Source: Ignelater luminosus (lineage: Eukaryota > Arthropoda > Insecta > Coleoptera > Elateridae). From it: DNA of 64,000 nt. The translations under genes were made by a program, and so were the position numbers. The notes beneath the pieces were generated by a model. The model saw nothing but the letters and a program-made list of their open reading frames with translations, had not been told where the DNA came from and did not search any database. Positions 1 through 14,900 of this stretch are shown here, piece after piece. The DNA is taken from positions 7,273 to 71,272 of the forward strand of contig VTPC01003420.1 in the NCBI GenBank assembly GCA_011009095.1. The letters run 5' to 3'. The number at the start of each line of letters is the position of its first letter. Position 1 is the stretch's first letter.

Positions 1-3000
1 TAATTTGGTTTTGGTTTTGGTATTTTCGGATAATAAACCATTGAAGTAAATAAACAATAACCCCATCAATCAAAAAAAAAACCCAATTATTAAATTTAGG
101 TTATTCATTGAAAATAATTGCGATGCTTCCTTTGGTAGTAGATATGTTTATTAAATATAATTAATTTAAGTTTATTATTATAAATTGTTATTCTACGGGA
201 TTTTTTATTAAGTATAAGTTTTCATACATACAGGATGATTTCTATATGGTTGTAACATTGTTAATCTATGTTCCCGTAGTGTAGTAGGTTTATGTAATTT
301 TCTTCATGCTCACCAAATTTTGGGAAAATTAAGCATTTTAAACGCATTTTCACTGTATTGTAATATCATATTTCACAGTTTACATAACGCGTAACTTAAA
401 GAACCGTTACGGTGTGACATGACATTAAAATGAACAAGTCTTTGTTCCAAGACAATTGACTGTTTCAATGAAGAGCATTAACCAGCTATCTACCGTGTGA
501 TATCTAGATATATGTGTTTGGTCACTCTTTTTCTATCAAAATTATTTTCAAAGCTATCGGCAACTTCGAATGTTAATACCCTTCTATGTGCAAACACCGC
601 GGTCCATGATATCTTCATCTCCGGATTTAATAAATATAGAACAATTAGATGCGACAATATCAAAGACATAACAGGTTCCATTATTAAAAAGAATATTAAA
701 TAATGTAATCACTGATCAATGGTCTTGGTTGATGCAGCAATCAGCCTCGTTGGCCAAACTACATCATGCAAATTAAATCATGAAGGTACATCTATAAGTT
801 TAATGTCATCAGTCACTGTTGGTTCATATATTAAGTTTTTGGATTGGAATATAATCAGCATAAGGCCACAGACCGTTTATATGTATAGCTAGAGAACTTG
901 TTTAAATTGTGATGTGTATGGATACATTAAATGTACATGACTGTTTCTTTTATATTCTATAATAGGTATTATTTGTATCCTTCAAAGTCTGTTACAGCAT
1001 TTACCTTCGATTTACTTCTTTAAAGACGATTTACACATTTTAATCTTTTTCTAATCTATAGCGAAAAATATCTTGAATTCTAATTATATCGAAAGATATC
1101 TTTAATCGGTAAGTATTATTGTTATTATTATATTTTAAAGTTTGACATAATTATATGTATTTATAAATAAATATATAATATTCATTTTCCTCAATGTCCT
1201 TAAAGTATATAATAGACTGCAGGTACATAAATTTTATGTTTGCTTCTATCTTCTCTCTATGACACCCTTTAGTTTAGTTTGTGTCCAGAATGTTCTCTTA
1301 GGGGCTATTTCCTCGTGGCCATCTCTGGCGTTATCTATTTGTAGAATAAGGGTTGTATGGAAGAGAGTGAGATTAGGAAGTTTCGGTTCCCTTTACTGAA
1401 ATTCTACTAAGTCTCATTTATGTGCTCTTTACAGCCTTTAGTGTGTTAAGATAAATATAGAAGCTTCTGTCAATCTTCTCTTCATTTTATCTTCCACAAA
1501 GTTTATACAAGATATATTCCTTTATCATGCTTTTATTACACACATCAATCTTTTTTTACAGAAAATATAAGTTTGTTTCGTATACTGTATTGTATCTCGA
1601 CGGATATTTAGTTAAATCCTATTTTGTCGGGATTATTTTGCGATTAAGTTTTGCTTGTTTGACATAATCTTGTTTTAGTCATTAATTAAAATATTATTAT
1701 ATAACTCGGGTCACTAAAGCAAATCATAATTCGAAAGTTAGTTCTCCGAACATATTATACGTAATCATAATTAAAGCAGAAGTTAACGTCCTGTGATATC
1801 CCACTATGAGTAAATTAAAGCTGACAAACAGAAGACAATTTATATTTGGGATCTCTCTTCCTGAACCACTCTACAATCAACAGTATACGCAAATAGATCA
1901 GTAATCAGCGTTATCTGATAATATCAAAGGCAATTACAGTGTAATCCCCGGGGTCAACTTGTATCAAATGCATCCTCCACCCCCGTAATCTGCTATAATC
2001 GTTTCGTTGTTATACGGAGTCAACGTCGAAATTCGACCGTTGCGGTAATGCGGGTATGGATACGGCACCGTGTAAAAAATGTGCTTTTAAATTTTGAAGT
2101 GCTTCAGCCTATGGCTATTCGCCTACGCAGCAAGGAAAGAAACGAGGTTTAAGAAGTCATCAATAAAAAGGAGAGTCCTAAAATTAAATTGTAACTCTCA
2201 AAGAGCGCAATAAGCTCCCAGAAATTTAACGTAATTGCGTTCAGAGCATAAATTAAATATGATAAGAATATCAGATGGAGGAATATTGAATAACCCAGGG
2301 AGAACAAATCCGAGTGAATGGGGTACGGCCCGTTATCACCAAATTAAATTCTCCCTTGGGTGAATTTGTTTTAAAATTTCCCAATTCCTAACATTATACT
2401 CATTAAGAATACATGTCAATGAAAGAAAAGAAGATTAATATTGAAGTTTCTTAGACTTAAAAGTTCGAGGAAGACGGAATAACAAAGTGGAAAGAAATGG
2501 CACATAACGAGACGACAATTAAGCAGTTTTTCAGGAAGATGGTGCCGCCTGAACCCTACTGATAAGAGGCGCCCCAACTACGAGAGCAAGTCACACTTGG
2601 AACTTATTGCCATCTTTACATATTTCCTAATTTATATTTCGGCTTATACTTTTATGATGCAGAAGTGGATTCTACTGCAGACTTCCTCTTACCGCTACGA
2701 CATAATATGGCTCTACCTCTTTTTATCCATTGATAAAACCTATTTCGATTTAAATAAACGGTCTTGGGATGACGTTCATGCCTTTACTATAGTCCTGAAG
2801 GGAAAATACACATCTTTTGTTAAAATTTCGTTTTTCTTTTTCTATGGACGATATAATAGGAATAAAATGGCTTTCGAAGGAAATGGTGGGTACAATTTTA
2901 TATCATTTCTAAGAATGTTTACGGAATAATATTGTGTTTTATGGTTCGACGTTTACTTTTTATTAAACAAAAGTAAAATGCGTAAAATAGCCAATAAAAT

Positions 3001-6000
3001 ACTAAATTTATAAAAAAGTTTTCAACTAAAGCAAGCGCATTAATACTATATACTTAAATTAAACTATAGCCTTAAAAACAATTTTAAATACACATTTTAT
3101 TCACTTGCAGCTTGAGAAGTAAATTATTCAGGTTTTATGAATGATATTGTTATAGTTGTACGCATTAATATCAACTTCATGAACGAAGCCAATTTCCCTA
3201 TAAAAGTTTCGATTACAACTATCGCATTTTCTTTTTATCACTGTTAAAACCCATGTTAAAATATCTACCCCATGTTAACTTTTGTTATGAGGAAGGTTTA
3301 GGCTTGAAATTTTTACACAATGTAATTTGGAACTTCTTCTTTCAATTACACTAAAAATTATACCTTAAAAATAAAAAATAGTGCTTCAAAAAATTAAAAT
3401 GTTTATGGATATAGGCTATTACTATTTCAATTTTTTTCTTGAACGGTGTAAAACGGCATTAGATTATTATAAAAGATCGGGGTGCAAGACAGAGCAAACC
3501 TTCATCCTAACAAAAGTTAACGTGGGGTAGATATTTTAACATGGTTATCCGTATGGCTAGTGATAAAAAATGCATTGTATAAGGAGCGAGTTAAATGCAC
3601 GTAGCGATTCCTGCTCTTCAATATAAGTTTAATTCTGAAATGATTTAAATTAATTGGACGACGCATGTAGGTACTAGTTGTCATTTGGAATATTACAATT
3701 TAAAATTCTCTTGTAAATCAATTCCTCTAAAAAGTAGCGCTAATGTTTTACGCTACCAAATAAAACGGAGCGATACCAAGCGATTCGATTGAATTGGACA
3801 AAATTGAGTGCTAGCAAATTGAATAGTGCCAATAGAATTATGGAATAATTGGTTTTGTTTCTAATGTAGATAGTTCTTTTTAATGAGGTGTCTTAATTTG
3901 TTGTCACAACTTCAGAAAGTACATGTAATTATAAGATTTGGTTAAATTTAATACCACCTAGGTCGGAAATAACTTTGCTTCGGCGAATTACAATTTAGTT
4001 ACAATTTGTATTGCAATTCAGGAGAGAAAATAATCACGTGTTTCGTTTATTTTGTCCCAGAAAGAGATGTAACTAGAATCATTGGTGTTGCGTGAATTTC
4101 AGACTAATAAATATGTAAATAGCTTGTTATAAAGTTTATTATTTCTCTCTTTATATCAAGAAACCAATTGCGTGATTAGTTTTTAATTAAATAAATTTTT
4201 GTAGATATTTGAAAACTAAAGGAGCAAACCATACATTATTATTAGAAATGCTTGTTTGCCTCACAAAAAACTGATTACATTCATAACTTGCACTTAATAT
4301 GTATCTACTCTTTAAAAATTGTATATGATATTTTAACATATCGCAAACAATAACAATTGAAATTCAAGACCAACAAAGATACAGAAAAATAAACAAGCGC
4401 AGTTTTAATATACAAGCATCGTTTACGTTCAGCAAGGCAAATAGAAAAAATTTCATGTTGTTTTGACAACTTAGTATCTGTAGTTTAAATAAACTAAATC
4501 GAATATTGATGTTAAGAATCTGTCTACAATGAACTGTAAACGATTTTTGAATTTTTTCTTAATATGGATTTTTCAATATTTTGTTTCACTGCACGACTAA
4601 CTAAGATCGGGGATGTTATTAACAAATGGAGAATTTAGCTAGAAAATCTAATGAAATTACTTGTTTCCATCGAGGTATATTAATTCGGTCTTGTTAAATT
4701 ACTTAATTTAGGGTATACATAATTTATTAATAATTATTGTCTCTCTATTAATTGATAACAAAGAGCTACAAACTTAAAGCAGTGAATTGTTTTATTAATA
4801 TGAAGATACTGTCAGACTCCAACAATTGGTTATGATATCATGATCAAAAACCATAACAAACTCATCTTGATATAATAAAGGCAAACCTAATGAATTTAAA
4901 ATCATAAACCAGGAGTTGTGTGCAAGCTAGAATAGGTATTAGCCAAAATATGAACATTGTTAATGCTAAAAGCAATGTGACCTGCATACGTAACTAAAAT
5001 ATTTTATGCCTTATTTAATAGTTTTGAAATTCTAAGGTGCCTTAGAATTTATTATTTACATGAACGGGATTTTCGAACCTGCAATTAAAACTGAAACCTG
5101 CTAAGACGCTGGAACCTCTTTTCTCTGTCACTGCTATTACTATTTCTTTTTACATTCATGTTACAGACGCTGACGATGACGATGAATCTCCTTTTTTAAT
5201 TACTGTAGTTAAAGTTGCTGTTTATTAAAGAAAAGATTACTTTGCCCAAAAAACATTACCAAGATATGTTGAATAGCGCTGCCGCATTCAAATACTCTTT
5301 GTTCGTTTTTGTTCTATTTAAATGTATTAAACACACTCTGTATCTTTGCCATTAGTAGATAAATATTTAACTAATCAATTTGTTACCACGAACAACAGTT
5401 AAATTCCAACTTTTCAACTCAATTTGTTGTTGTAGATAATTAATGAAAAATACAATTTTGTTTTTCGTTCCCATATCTAAAAACAGTAGGTAATTCGAAA
5501 CAGAGAAATTATTGTTTTAAACTTGATTAGGAATGTATGTATGTACTAGGAAACACTTGCCAGAAAACACAGCTCTCGACGACTAGATTTCAATTAGAAC
5601 CGGTGTAAATACGTAATTATGTACTGTCTTGACATTTTTACCGAGCGTCTAAAAGGTTCCTCAAAAAATAAAAAAACACGATTTATTTCAATAAAGTGCA
5701 TTTTTAACAGGTAGTAAACGCTTATTTAGTAATGTCTAAATTAGTTTTGCATATTTCTCGCCTCTTTTATAATGACCTACATTTATAAAAAGCAAAAGTA
5801 AGCATAAAATTAGATTTTAAATTTAAGGTACTAAACAAGCCCTGAATGCTCGCCTAAATATATTAGATAATGTTATACACTTTTATATCTGGAAGAAAAT
5901 CCAATAAAAGCTAAGGATTAGTCTAATTTATTTCCAAAACGTGTATAAAAATTCAAATTTTTCTGAAGAATTTTTTATGATTTACGACGTTCATAAAGCA

Positions 6001-8800
6001 ATTTTTCCTTTAATCTGCCTTATAAAAAATATTTTAGAATGTAGACAGCTAACTATCAAAGTCATTAAAGAATGCGAGTTCAAACTTAAATTTATTTTAC
6101 CTTTGGTTTAGTAAAAGATTTTTTCGTCGAATTATTATTTTTTTAGGATATCTTATTTTCATATCCTTAATACCTAGTTTGAAAGTTATCAGTATTACAG
6201 AAACGCCCATTAAAAGCTGTACACTCTTTAAAAACTCAGTTAGTTAATAAGTTTATAAAGATAGTACAAACAATGAGCATAGACAACCAGCTGCTAATTA
6301 CAAAAAACAAATAGTTTTCCTCTTAATAACTTCTGAAAGCTCATGCGTTGATGTCACAAGCATGCTCAATAAAAACGTAACAGCTTTTGCCATGTCCACA
6401 ACAATTTGATATTACCATGACCAAATATAAACAGAAATACTGTTACTCAATGCCTGCATTCCCCAAAGAAATCCTCTTATTTTATGATGAAATATCTATA
6501 AACTAGAAAGTATTTCAAGATGCCTTTATGTGTTTCCTGATTGAACGGAGGAGATATTCGAATTTTAATATTTTATGTGAGTTTGGATTCTTTGCTGATT
6601 TTTCACATTCTACATTACATCCTTCTCATTTATTCTGAAATTTGATGATAACCAATCCTCATCCTTTTCGTTTTTTTCTGGATATAACAAACTAATTACC
6701 AGTGAACGCTTTAAAGTAGTCGTATTTCAATACATACCCTTTTCTGTTTAAGTTGACAAGATTTATCAAGACTCAACAATTTATATTTTTAAGTGTTCAT
6801 GCTTTAAGTGATGCTTAACCTGGAAATGTTTAATACACTGTTCATGAAAATAACTATTATGTGCTGTGAATACCTAATATGCATAACTTAATGCAAGAAA
6901 AGGAGAAAATATCTGCAACTTTTACTTTAAAGTTTGTTTCTACGTATATCCAATACTAACAATGCTACATTAATTGTTTGAAAATGCAAGGTAATAGTTG
7001 TTTGAAAATATCCAGTAAGTGAATGACAATTTCTAATAACGGAATGACCAATTTAAGTAATCCCCCAACCGTTCTTAACATGGGGCCTCTGAGCAATGCT
7101 TTTCAGTGGTTCAATAAACGTGCGTTAGTAACACTTCTAGTAGCGCTACTTAACAAACGTGCGTTTCAAGCGCTGCTGTCTGCATCAACTAAAAAAACTT
7201 GTTTGGAAAACAGGATAAGCATATGATCACTCTGGCCCGTATACTATTCAAAACTGAAACGATCATTTGATGGCCGTTTGGGAGAGAAGCAGACAAGCGT
7301 ACACTAAAAGTGGATTGGTTACAGTTGCATATGAAAATCTGCAATCAATTCGTTGTTTTGTGATCACTAGCTTCGCTTTCAGGACAGATATTTCTGTCAA
7401 CTAAAGGTTTGTTTGAATATTTTGTATAAGACTTTTTGTATAAAAGACAACTGAGATATCATGCTTTCCAAAAAAAAGTAAATAAAAAGAGGACTACTTA
7501 TAGGTACTATTATATCAATAATAGTTCGAGTCTACCGTACCTTTACTAAACAAATGCACGTGCAACCCAGGTTTAATTTTTACACTAGTCGTTGAAAACA
7601 TAGTTTGCTATTGGAATAATTTCAACGTTCCCATTTCAAAGTACGCGACATGTAAACAGAGCTTTAAACCTTAAACCTCCCACAAATAAAACTGTCAATT
7701 AATACAACAAGGGTTTGTCTTGATGAGGGCCACAGATTGTCTGATCAAAGTAGTAATTGATTTGTTAGATTGTTAGGTATGCAAAGTAATTACTTTTACA
7801 AAAAAGTTTTTATATGTAATTCTTAACTTACAATAATTCGAATCTTCAAATCAGAATGGTACCCGAAGCATCATTATTCTAGTAGATGATGTTTATTTAG
7901 GTTTAAATCTGATAGGATTAGAAATTCAATCGAACATAAAAGATCTTAACATTAAAATACAGGTAAATACTTTGAAAACTTTCACAAATTTTTATTTTTA
8001 TACTTACCGCTTTTATATGCCATTTTAAATAAAATACCTTTGCATCTAAGAGTTTGCCCAAATTCTAGGAAGCAAGTAATTAATTATTTATTGCAAAACT
8101 TTTATATTAGTGGTTTTCCTGATATTAACTCCTTTCATCTCGTACTATAGATCTGATAATCTGTTCACAACCACAAAGTGGTTTACGAGCGCATTTCAAT
8201 GGGTTGCTTGCCTTGTCCGTTTAAATGGAGAATTCTCTATGAGGGATTAACGACGATTGCTGATTGATCAGTAATTAAATAGGCCTTGTTAGAAATATTA
8301 TTAAGAATATTCAAGTTTTGTGCTACTTCTAGACCGATTTAAAGATATATTTGATATATTTCTAAAATCCGACGTTAAAATTTGTTGGATTTTCGCGTTT
8401 ATTTCGTTAATTCTGGAAATTTATAGGTTAAATATGTTTTCGCTTTTTTAATTTACTCCGTTACGTGACTTAATTTTCGCCGATTTAGCTTGATCCAAAC
8501 GTGCTGTTTCATTTTATTCCTTTACAAATTTTAGGTAGTGTTGATATGTTGTCAAAATAATACAGTTGTTTATAACCTTATCGTAGAGTTTATTTATATG
8601 TAGTTATATCAAAAATGTCACGTGAAAATTTTTATTTAAATTTTTTGCTATAATTTATTTAAACATTCTGTGCTGCCAATTAAATATCATACTAAAGTAA
8701 ACCAAGCTGAAAATTTGTTATAGAAAGAATATTTCTGAAAACAAAGAGTGCTCCAATTTATGCTTCAACCGATTTGACTTTTCAGGAGATGTCATATGTC
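1..8800. other. Intergenic sequence, no gene recognised
   Basis: AT-rich sequence with only short chance reading frames. Apart from the inverted-repeat element at 3224-3573, I see nothing I can name. GC-richer patches at about 1940-2070 and 2500-2590 could be conserved regulatory DNA or remnants, but they have no recognisable motif. Confidence 0.5.
3224..3573. repeat. Miniature inverted-repeat element, about 350 bp
   Basis: Arms at 3251-3299 and 3496-3544 are inverted copies: CCATGTTAAAATATCTACCC, then CA(T/C)GTTAACTTTTGTTA. Weaker pairing extends outward to GCATTTT(CT)TTTATCACT at 3224 and its complement ending at 3573. No coding sequence is inside. The target-site duplication could not be fixed. 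Confidence 0.7.
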
Positions 8801-8806
8801 ATTCTG

Positions 8807-8811
8807 TCAGT
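8807..8811 (+). promoter_or_regulatory. Possible arthropod initiator (TCAGT)
   Basis: TCAGT matches the arthropod initiator core and lies 76 bp upstream of the ADAMTS start codon. I see no TATA box at the right distance and no clear downstream promoter element. A second TCAGT at 8876-8880 is too close to the ATG to be preferred. Weak evidence. Confidence 0.2.
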
Positions 8812-8856
8812 ATATTTGAGTAGGGAGTCGCAACAATAGTGCCGAGTTGCTGCCAA

Positions 8857-8883
8857 ATGTTGAACAACTGGGTCGTCAGTTAA
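8857..8883 (+). other. Upstream ORF (8 codons) whose stop overlaps the ADAMTS start
   Basis: ATG at 8857 opens MLNNWVVS and ends at TAA 8881-8883. The last A of this stop is the first base of the main ATG (TAATG). If transcription starts upstream of 8857, this could lower translation or require reinitiation. The transcript start is not known. Confidence 0.35.
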
Positions 8884-8985
8884 TGGCCCATTATTCTGCC
8901 GGAATTTTGATTTGTTTGTGCCTATACTTTATTTGCGGGGCGGCCGTCGCGAGCGAGGAGAACGACGCCAGGAACGGATACAAAG
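8883..8985 (+). CDS. ADAMTS exon 1, signal peptide
   Basis: Encodes the start of the protein: MAHYSAG, a hydrophobic core rich in Leu, Ile and Cys, then GAAVAS, a plausible signal-peptidase site near residue 23. An in-frame TGA at 8817-8819 with no other in-frame ATG after it supports this start. The donor is CAAAG|GTAAAT and the exon ends in phase 1. It joins exon 2 without a frame break. Confidence 0.8.
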
Positions 8986-11900
8986 GTAAATTATAAAATG
9001 CCGACTAACGCGATATGCAGACAATACCGCACACGACGTGTTTTGAATTCCATTCATCCCGTTATACATTCACAATGATGACGGATGAGCTTTAGCTGTC
9101 TAACTCCATTATTTAAATGCACCTTCACACAGTAAATTAACGAGAGATTTTTACATAAAACGTATTAAAAGCTCATTACTAACGCCACATAAGTCCCTGC
9201 AAAATACGGGAATGTAGAATTACCCCAACCAAACCCTCGACAAAGCTAAACCGGAACTTCTAAACTTTTCCTAAATCCCTTCTCTAATTCCTTCTTCCTC
9301 GTTTCTATGATCGTGGGACCGCAGGAAGGTATGGACGCCAGCCTTCACACTACGAAATTATAGTTCCACACAGAGTAACGAAAACGGGAGAATTCGTTTC
9401 ACATATGATTCCTCACCACTACAAGCGTTCTTACTACGGAAGACAAAGACAAAAGGATATGGGCCCTGAAGACATGGTACATTATATGATTCCGATAGCA
9501 GGTGAAAAACATCACTTACAACTACTTCCTAGCACCGAAATGCTGAGTCCTGGTGTGGTGGTTGAAGTTCATGACGACAAAGGGATTTCCCGGAGAGAAA
9601 TTCGCAAGCTGGGGAATAGCCAATGCCACTACACAGGCTCTGTTATGGGGCAAGAGGACTCTCAAGCAGCCCTGTCCACATGTTATGGTTTGGTTAGTAT
9701 ACATATACTTGGTTTAGTTTACTAGTTGGGGGATTTCAGAATTACCCACTGGCGATATCAAATTTGCCGAGTGGACGGAACGCATTTGCATAAAGAGTAT
9801 CGATATAGCTCTAGTCGTAGAAAATTAGATTTGCGGTTAGCGAAATCCCTCAAAAAACTAGATTTAGATCGCAACAAGTAATTTAATTTGTAGTTTGATA
9901 TAAGCAGTGTTATTTATTAAATTGCTAAATTTACTTTTATCAGAAAATCGTAAAGTTTTATAAAGAATTTGCTCTTGACAAAAATGACGCTAAACAGCAA
10001 CGAAATTTCTTGAGAAAGTTATATACTTTAATCTCCAACATTATAAAATTAGTTAATTTGATTTACATAAAATCGATTAATATACTACAGCATAATATAA
10101 ATTTAAAGTTGACTAACTTAACAAGATTACACCATTAAAGAATTATTAAAAAATGTTTTAAGGTTAGGTATGTATAATTATAGTTTTTTTAAGTGAACGT
10201 GAAAAAGATTAGAAGAGAACCTTTTTATTGTATTTTACGTACTGTTGAACATAAAGTTCGCTTTTTATTTAAAAGTCCGCCAACGTTGCAATTTCTTTAA
10301 AAATATAAGTACCAACATGGCAAGTATATTTTTTAGAGAGAGCAAGAAAGACAGATTAAGTTTTATGAGCGAAATATTTGTTATCACGTTCTGTCATACA
10401 GTTGTCATTTTATATTTTGCTTACCTAAGATAATTCGTATTTAAGAATTAATTTTTATATACAGTGAAGTCCAAATGTTACGAATAATTTTCTACGTTAA
10501 TAAGCGTGTAAAAACCCCGAAACACTTCAATTTTTAAATTTAAAATTACATTTTCTGACGCTAAAAAGTCACTCCCCATTTTAACCCCCTTCCAAGAGGT
10601 AGCAACACCCCATTTTATTTAAATTGCAAATTGTTAATTTTGTGATTTTTGCGTGTTGCAGGTCTCTATCAGTTTGCGTTGAACTCCACGTTTTATTACA
10701 ATCGTTTAATTGGACTGTTAAATAGTGAAGGCTCCAAACATAATAATCCAGGGTCGTCAAATCTGGTGATCGAGCAGGCCATATTATCGTTTCGCTCTAT
10801 CCATCTATGGGAAAGTTGGCATCTAAAAAGTTCGTTACGGCTATCCGATAATGGGCAGGGCATCCATCGTTTTTAAAAATAATTTGTTGTATAATATCTA
10901 GTGACACTTCATCCAAAATATCGTCCAAATTGTTCTGTAAAAACTTTTTTAATGCCAACTTTTCCAATAGATGGATAGGGCGAAACGGGCCAATAATATG
11001 GCCTGCTCGATCACCAAATTTGACGACCCTGGACTATTATGTCTGGAGCCTTTACTATTTAATAGTCCAATCAAACAAGTGTAATTCAATGTAGATTCAA
11101 TGCACTTTAACAGTCCAATTAAACGATTGTAATAAAACGTGGAGTTCAACGCAAACTGATACGGACCTGCAACACGCAAAAATCACAAAATTAACAATTT
11201 AAAATGCAAAAATCAACACTACAAAGCTGTAACTAATAACGTGTTATCAAGTGCTTGCATTTGTGCGACCAAACGGTTCCTTTGTATTCACGTCACATGT
11301 TAGTCTTAAGAATCTGCAGATGGTAAAAGAGTGATACGTAATTTTGAAGGGCAAAGAACAAGAGTGTTTTTAAAAATGTTTGAACATAGTTACGCATTGA
11401 ATTTTTCTTTTTTACAATCTTGTGAAAAAAAACTTATATTTTAGAGTCATAATCTTTTTAAGTTTCTCCGGGTCCAATTTGTTTAATCACTTGTAGGAGT
11501 GGATGGAAGTGACTTGATAGAGTAGCTATGAAAAATTATAAAATTATAATTAGCTTCAAATTAAAAGTTTCCAATAGTGTGGTGTTTACATTTAAATGGG
11601 GAAATACGTCAAATTAGGTAAAATTATGAAAAATGACAATATCTCAAAAACCGTTACACTTTGTATAATAGTACATTAGGTTAAATAAGTTCCAAATCAT
11701 GACTTCTACCACCCCCTTTCGAATATACGGCGGTGAACCAAACACGCTGTATAAGAGAAAGACTTCGAAGAGACTCAAGTTTTCGATATTTTTTCAAGAT
11801 GGCGGCCAACCCACACATCGAACATGCCAAGACTTTTAGTATGTACAACAGTACATAAAATACATGTCAACTCAAAAAGAAATTTCTTTTAATTGTTTCC

Positions 11901-14900
11901 TATTACTCGTATACTAATAACTATATTAAAACTAGATTAAATGGAAAAACGTTGATGCTGTTTTGTATATTGTACACTCGCCAAGTTTGCAATGTATCTA
12001 AGCAGTTGGGTATTTCAATTTTACAAAAAACTAATATTAGCAAATTTCAGTATATGAAGAAGCATAATAATAATATACAAGGGCTTGTTTAAAATATTTT
12101 CACCTCCAATACCTAAAAATCAAAAACTGTACATAGGTCAAATGCAAATAGATGTTACAAAATATTTTAAAGGGTGTTGTGCATTGTGCATACAGCACAT
12201 TAAAAATATGTAATCTTATAGAGTATATTTTTTGATATGTTTAGGGGAAAGCTAAACTTTGACTAAATAATATTTAAATTATGAGAATCGTTTTCTCAGA
12301 AATCTGCAAGTGTTCCCAGCTTGCTTTTCCAGCTTCTTGATTATTTCCTTGTAACTTTTAACTTCTTAACAAATTTACTAATGATGACAAAAGTCGAAAC
12401 CGGTTGTGAAATATAAATAATTATAACATCTTAAGGAAGTACCTTCATTTAATATCCAAATAAAACACCTTAAGCGATGGATCTACACCATAAATTTATT
12501 TGAATTGCGTTTAAAAAACAGAGGTATGATTGGTGTCTCTTGTTATATTAGTTAGTTATTATAGAAGAATATTTGCAATGGTATATAATTTGACCTAACA
12601 AAGCCTGCAAAGATTTCTATAAAAGCAACCTTATACAATTCTTACTTAAATGTCTAGTTGCACAGTTTCTATTTTCTTATCTCACATTATTAATAAGTTG
12701 ATCGTATTACACATCAAGTGGTTATAACTGCACCACGATGAATATTGTCGACTACGGCAAATGTGAGAAAATTGTTTGTGATTATGAAAACTGCCCAGAA
12801 ATGAATAAAAGAAGAGACAGAGGCACTAGATTCAGTTTCTGAGACAGAGAAATTGTGTGGTGGTTGCGTAGTAAGCACTTGTTGAAGAACGTGCGACAGA
12901 TGTTTTGCAAAATTTTATCAAATAATACTGTACTGATTATAGACATCTGAAAGTATGCTTGATCAAGTCCTTCAAGCACTTCTGTATAACTACTGCATTT
13001 GCAAAACTTATATACCTACTACTAATGAAAATTTTGACTTGCTATGGAGAAAAACCATACAAAAATGCCGAAGGCGGGGTTTGAGATATCCTTCATCTAT
13101 GAAAGATACGAATGAAAAAAATCAGAAAAACGTAGCCAACATGCACCACTTTTTATAGATATTTCTACTTCTTGCTGAACACTGTTAATGGATTGGGTTC
13201 TCTACCAGCAGATTGTACATCTTACATACTGGAAATCAAATTGTTCCTATTTTTATTTATTTGATGGTTGTCTAAAGTTTTTCCCTCATCGCCACTGCCA
13301 CTGATTGTAAGCTGTAGTACACTCAAATGATCTTGAATGATTAATTTAATTTTAGTTTGCTTTTTTATATTCTCAAATCTTCAAGCCGCTTCAAACATTA
13401 GTGCTCTGCACTCCCTGTATGTAATACAGCGAAGTTTCTTCTGCTTCTAAAATAGCTACTGAAAGGAAATATAAGGTGTTGTTTTTTAAATACTTTGAAT
13501 TCATAAAGAAATTTTTATTTATCTTCATCACAGAGACTGTGTTATAGCTTGAATAAAACTGAGGCACAATGTAGATAGGTGTTCAAGATATTAACGGTAA
13601 AATCTAATTGTAAAATAGTTGCAAGCTAAATGAAGAAAAATGAACTGTTTTTATTGTGTCGAACAGATATGTTAAACAATATTAAGAACAATAGTGAAAA
13701 TCCATTGAAAAACAAATTATAAATTAGGTATTTCTCTCACTCAATATTATAAAAAGTATTTTATAATAATAATTCACAACGTCATATTCATTATAAATTT
13801 ATAACTATTTGTTATGCATAGATACCTGAACACAAACAATCTCGAGTAAACAACTTAAAATAAGGTACGAGGGTCGTTTGAAAAGTCCGTGCAAAGTTAG
13901 AGAGATGGCACTTCTGGCGCATATCGAGGTTATGTTTAGTTAGTAGCATCTCTTGAAAGAACACACACCAAGTTTCAGCCAGATCGGTCTATTTCTTTGT
14001 GTTTGGCATCCGTTTGAATCGAGGAAGTCGAGTGATTTTCAAAAAATGGACGAAAAAGAATTTCGTGTGTTGATTAAACATTACTTTATGAAAGGCAAAA
14101 CGCCTCAGGAGACTAAAGAGAAGCTTGATAAACATTATGGTGACTCTGCACCTTCGATTAGAACAGTTTATAAGTGGTTTCAAAATTCTCGGAGTGGCCA
14201 TATGGGCACAAGTGACGCTGAACGTTCTGGACGCCCTGTTGAGGTTAGTACTCCAGAAATAATTGATAAAATCCATGATATGGTGATGGATGACAGAAAA
14301 GTGAAGGTGCGTGAGATTGCTAGTGCTGTAGGCATCTCGAATGAACGGGTACATAATATTTTGCATCAACATTTGGACATGACAAAGCTATCCGTAAGAT
14401 GGGTGCCGCGATTGCTCACGCTTGACCAAAAACGAAATCGTGTGAAGTGTTGCAAGGACGGTTTGCAGCTGTTCCAGAAGAATCGGCAGGACATTAAACG
14501 TCGTTTCGTCACTGTGGATGAAACATGGATACATCACTACACTCCTGAGACCAAAGAACAATCTAGACAATGGGTTACCAAGGGGGAATCTGCGCCAAAA
14601 AAGGCGAAGACCGTTCCTTCGGTCGGAAAGATTATGGCGACTGTCTTTTGGGATTCGCAAGGAATAATCCTCATCGACTATCTGGAAAAGGGTAAAACTA
14701 TTACAGGTGCATATTATTCATCGTTATTGGACCGTTTAAAAACCGAGCTGCAAGAAAAACGCCCACGATTGGCCCACAAAAAAGTCCTTTTCCATCACGA
14801 CAACGCACCAGCTCACGCCTCAGCAGTTGTGGTCGCAAAATTAATGGAAATAGGGTTCCAACTCGTTTCACATCCCCCCTATTCTTCAGACTTGGCTCCC

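Noticed and set aside
6-26. GGTTTT repeats at the left edge, telomere-like
   Set aside because: Only three units and not the insect TTAGG repeat.
2597-2929. 110-codon ORF starting with TTG
   Set aside because: No recognisable motif, no ATG start, no splice context, low-complexity composition; likely chance in AT-rich DNA.
7023-7226. 67-codon ORF with a repeated NKRA motif
   Set aside because: The repetition is an imperfect DNA repeat (AAACGTGCGTT twice); no gene context.
9738-9793. Possible exon directly after ADAMTS exon 2 (acceptor gggatttcag)
   Set aside because: It reads [17 protein letters not shown] and then a stop; joining exon 2 to 23417 gives the expected family sequence.
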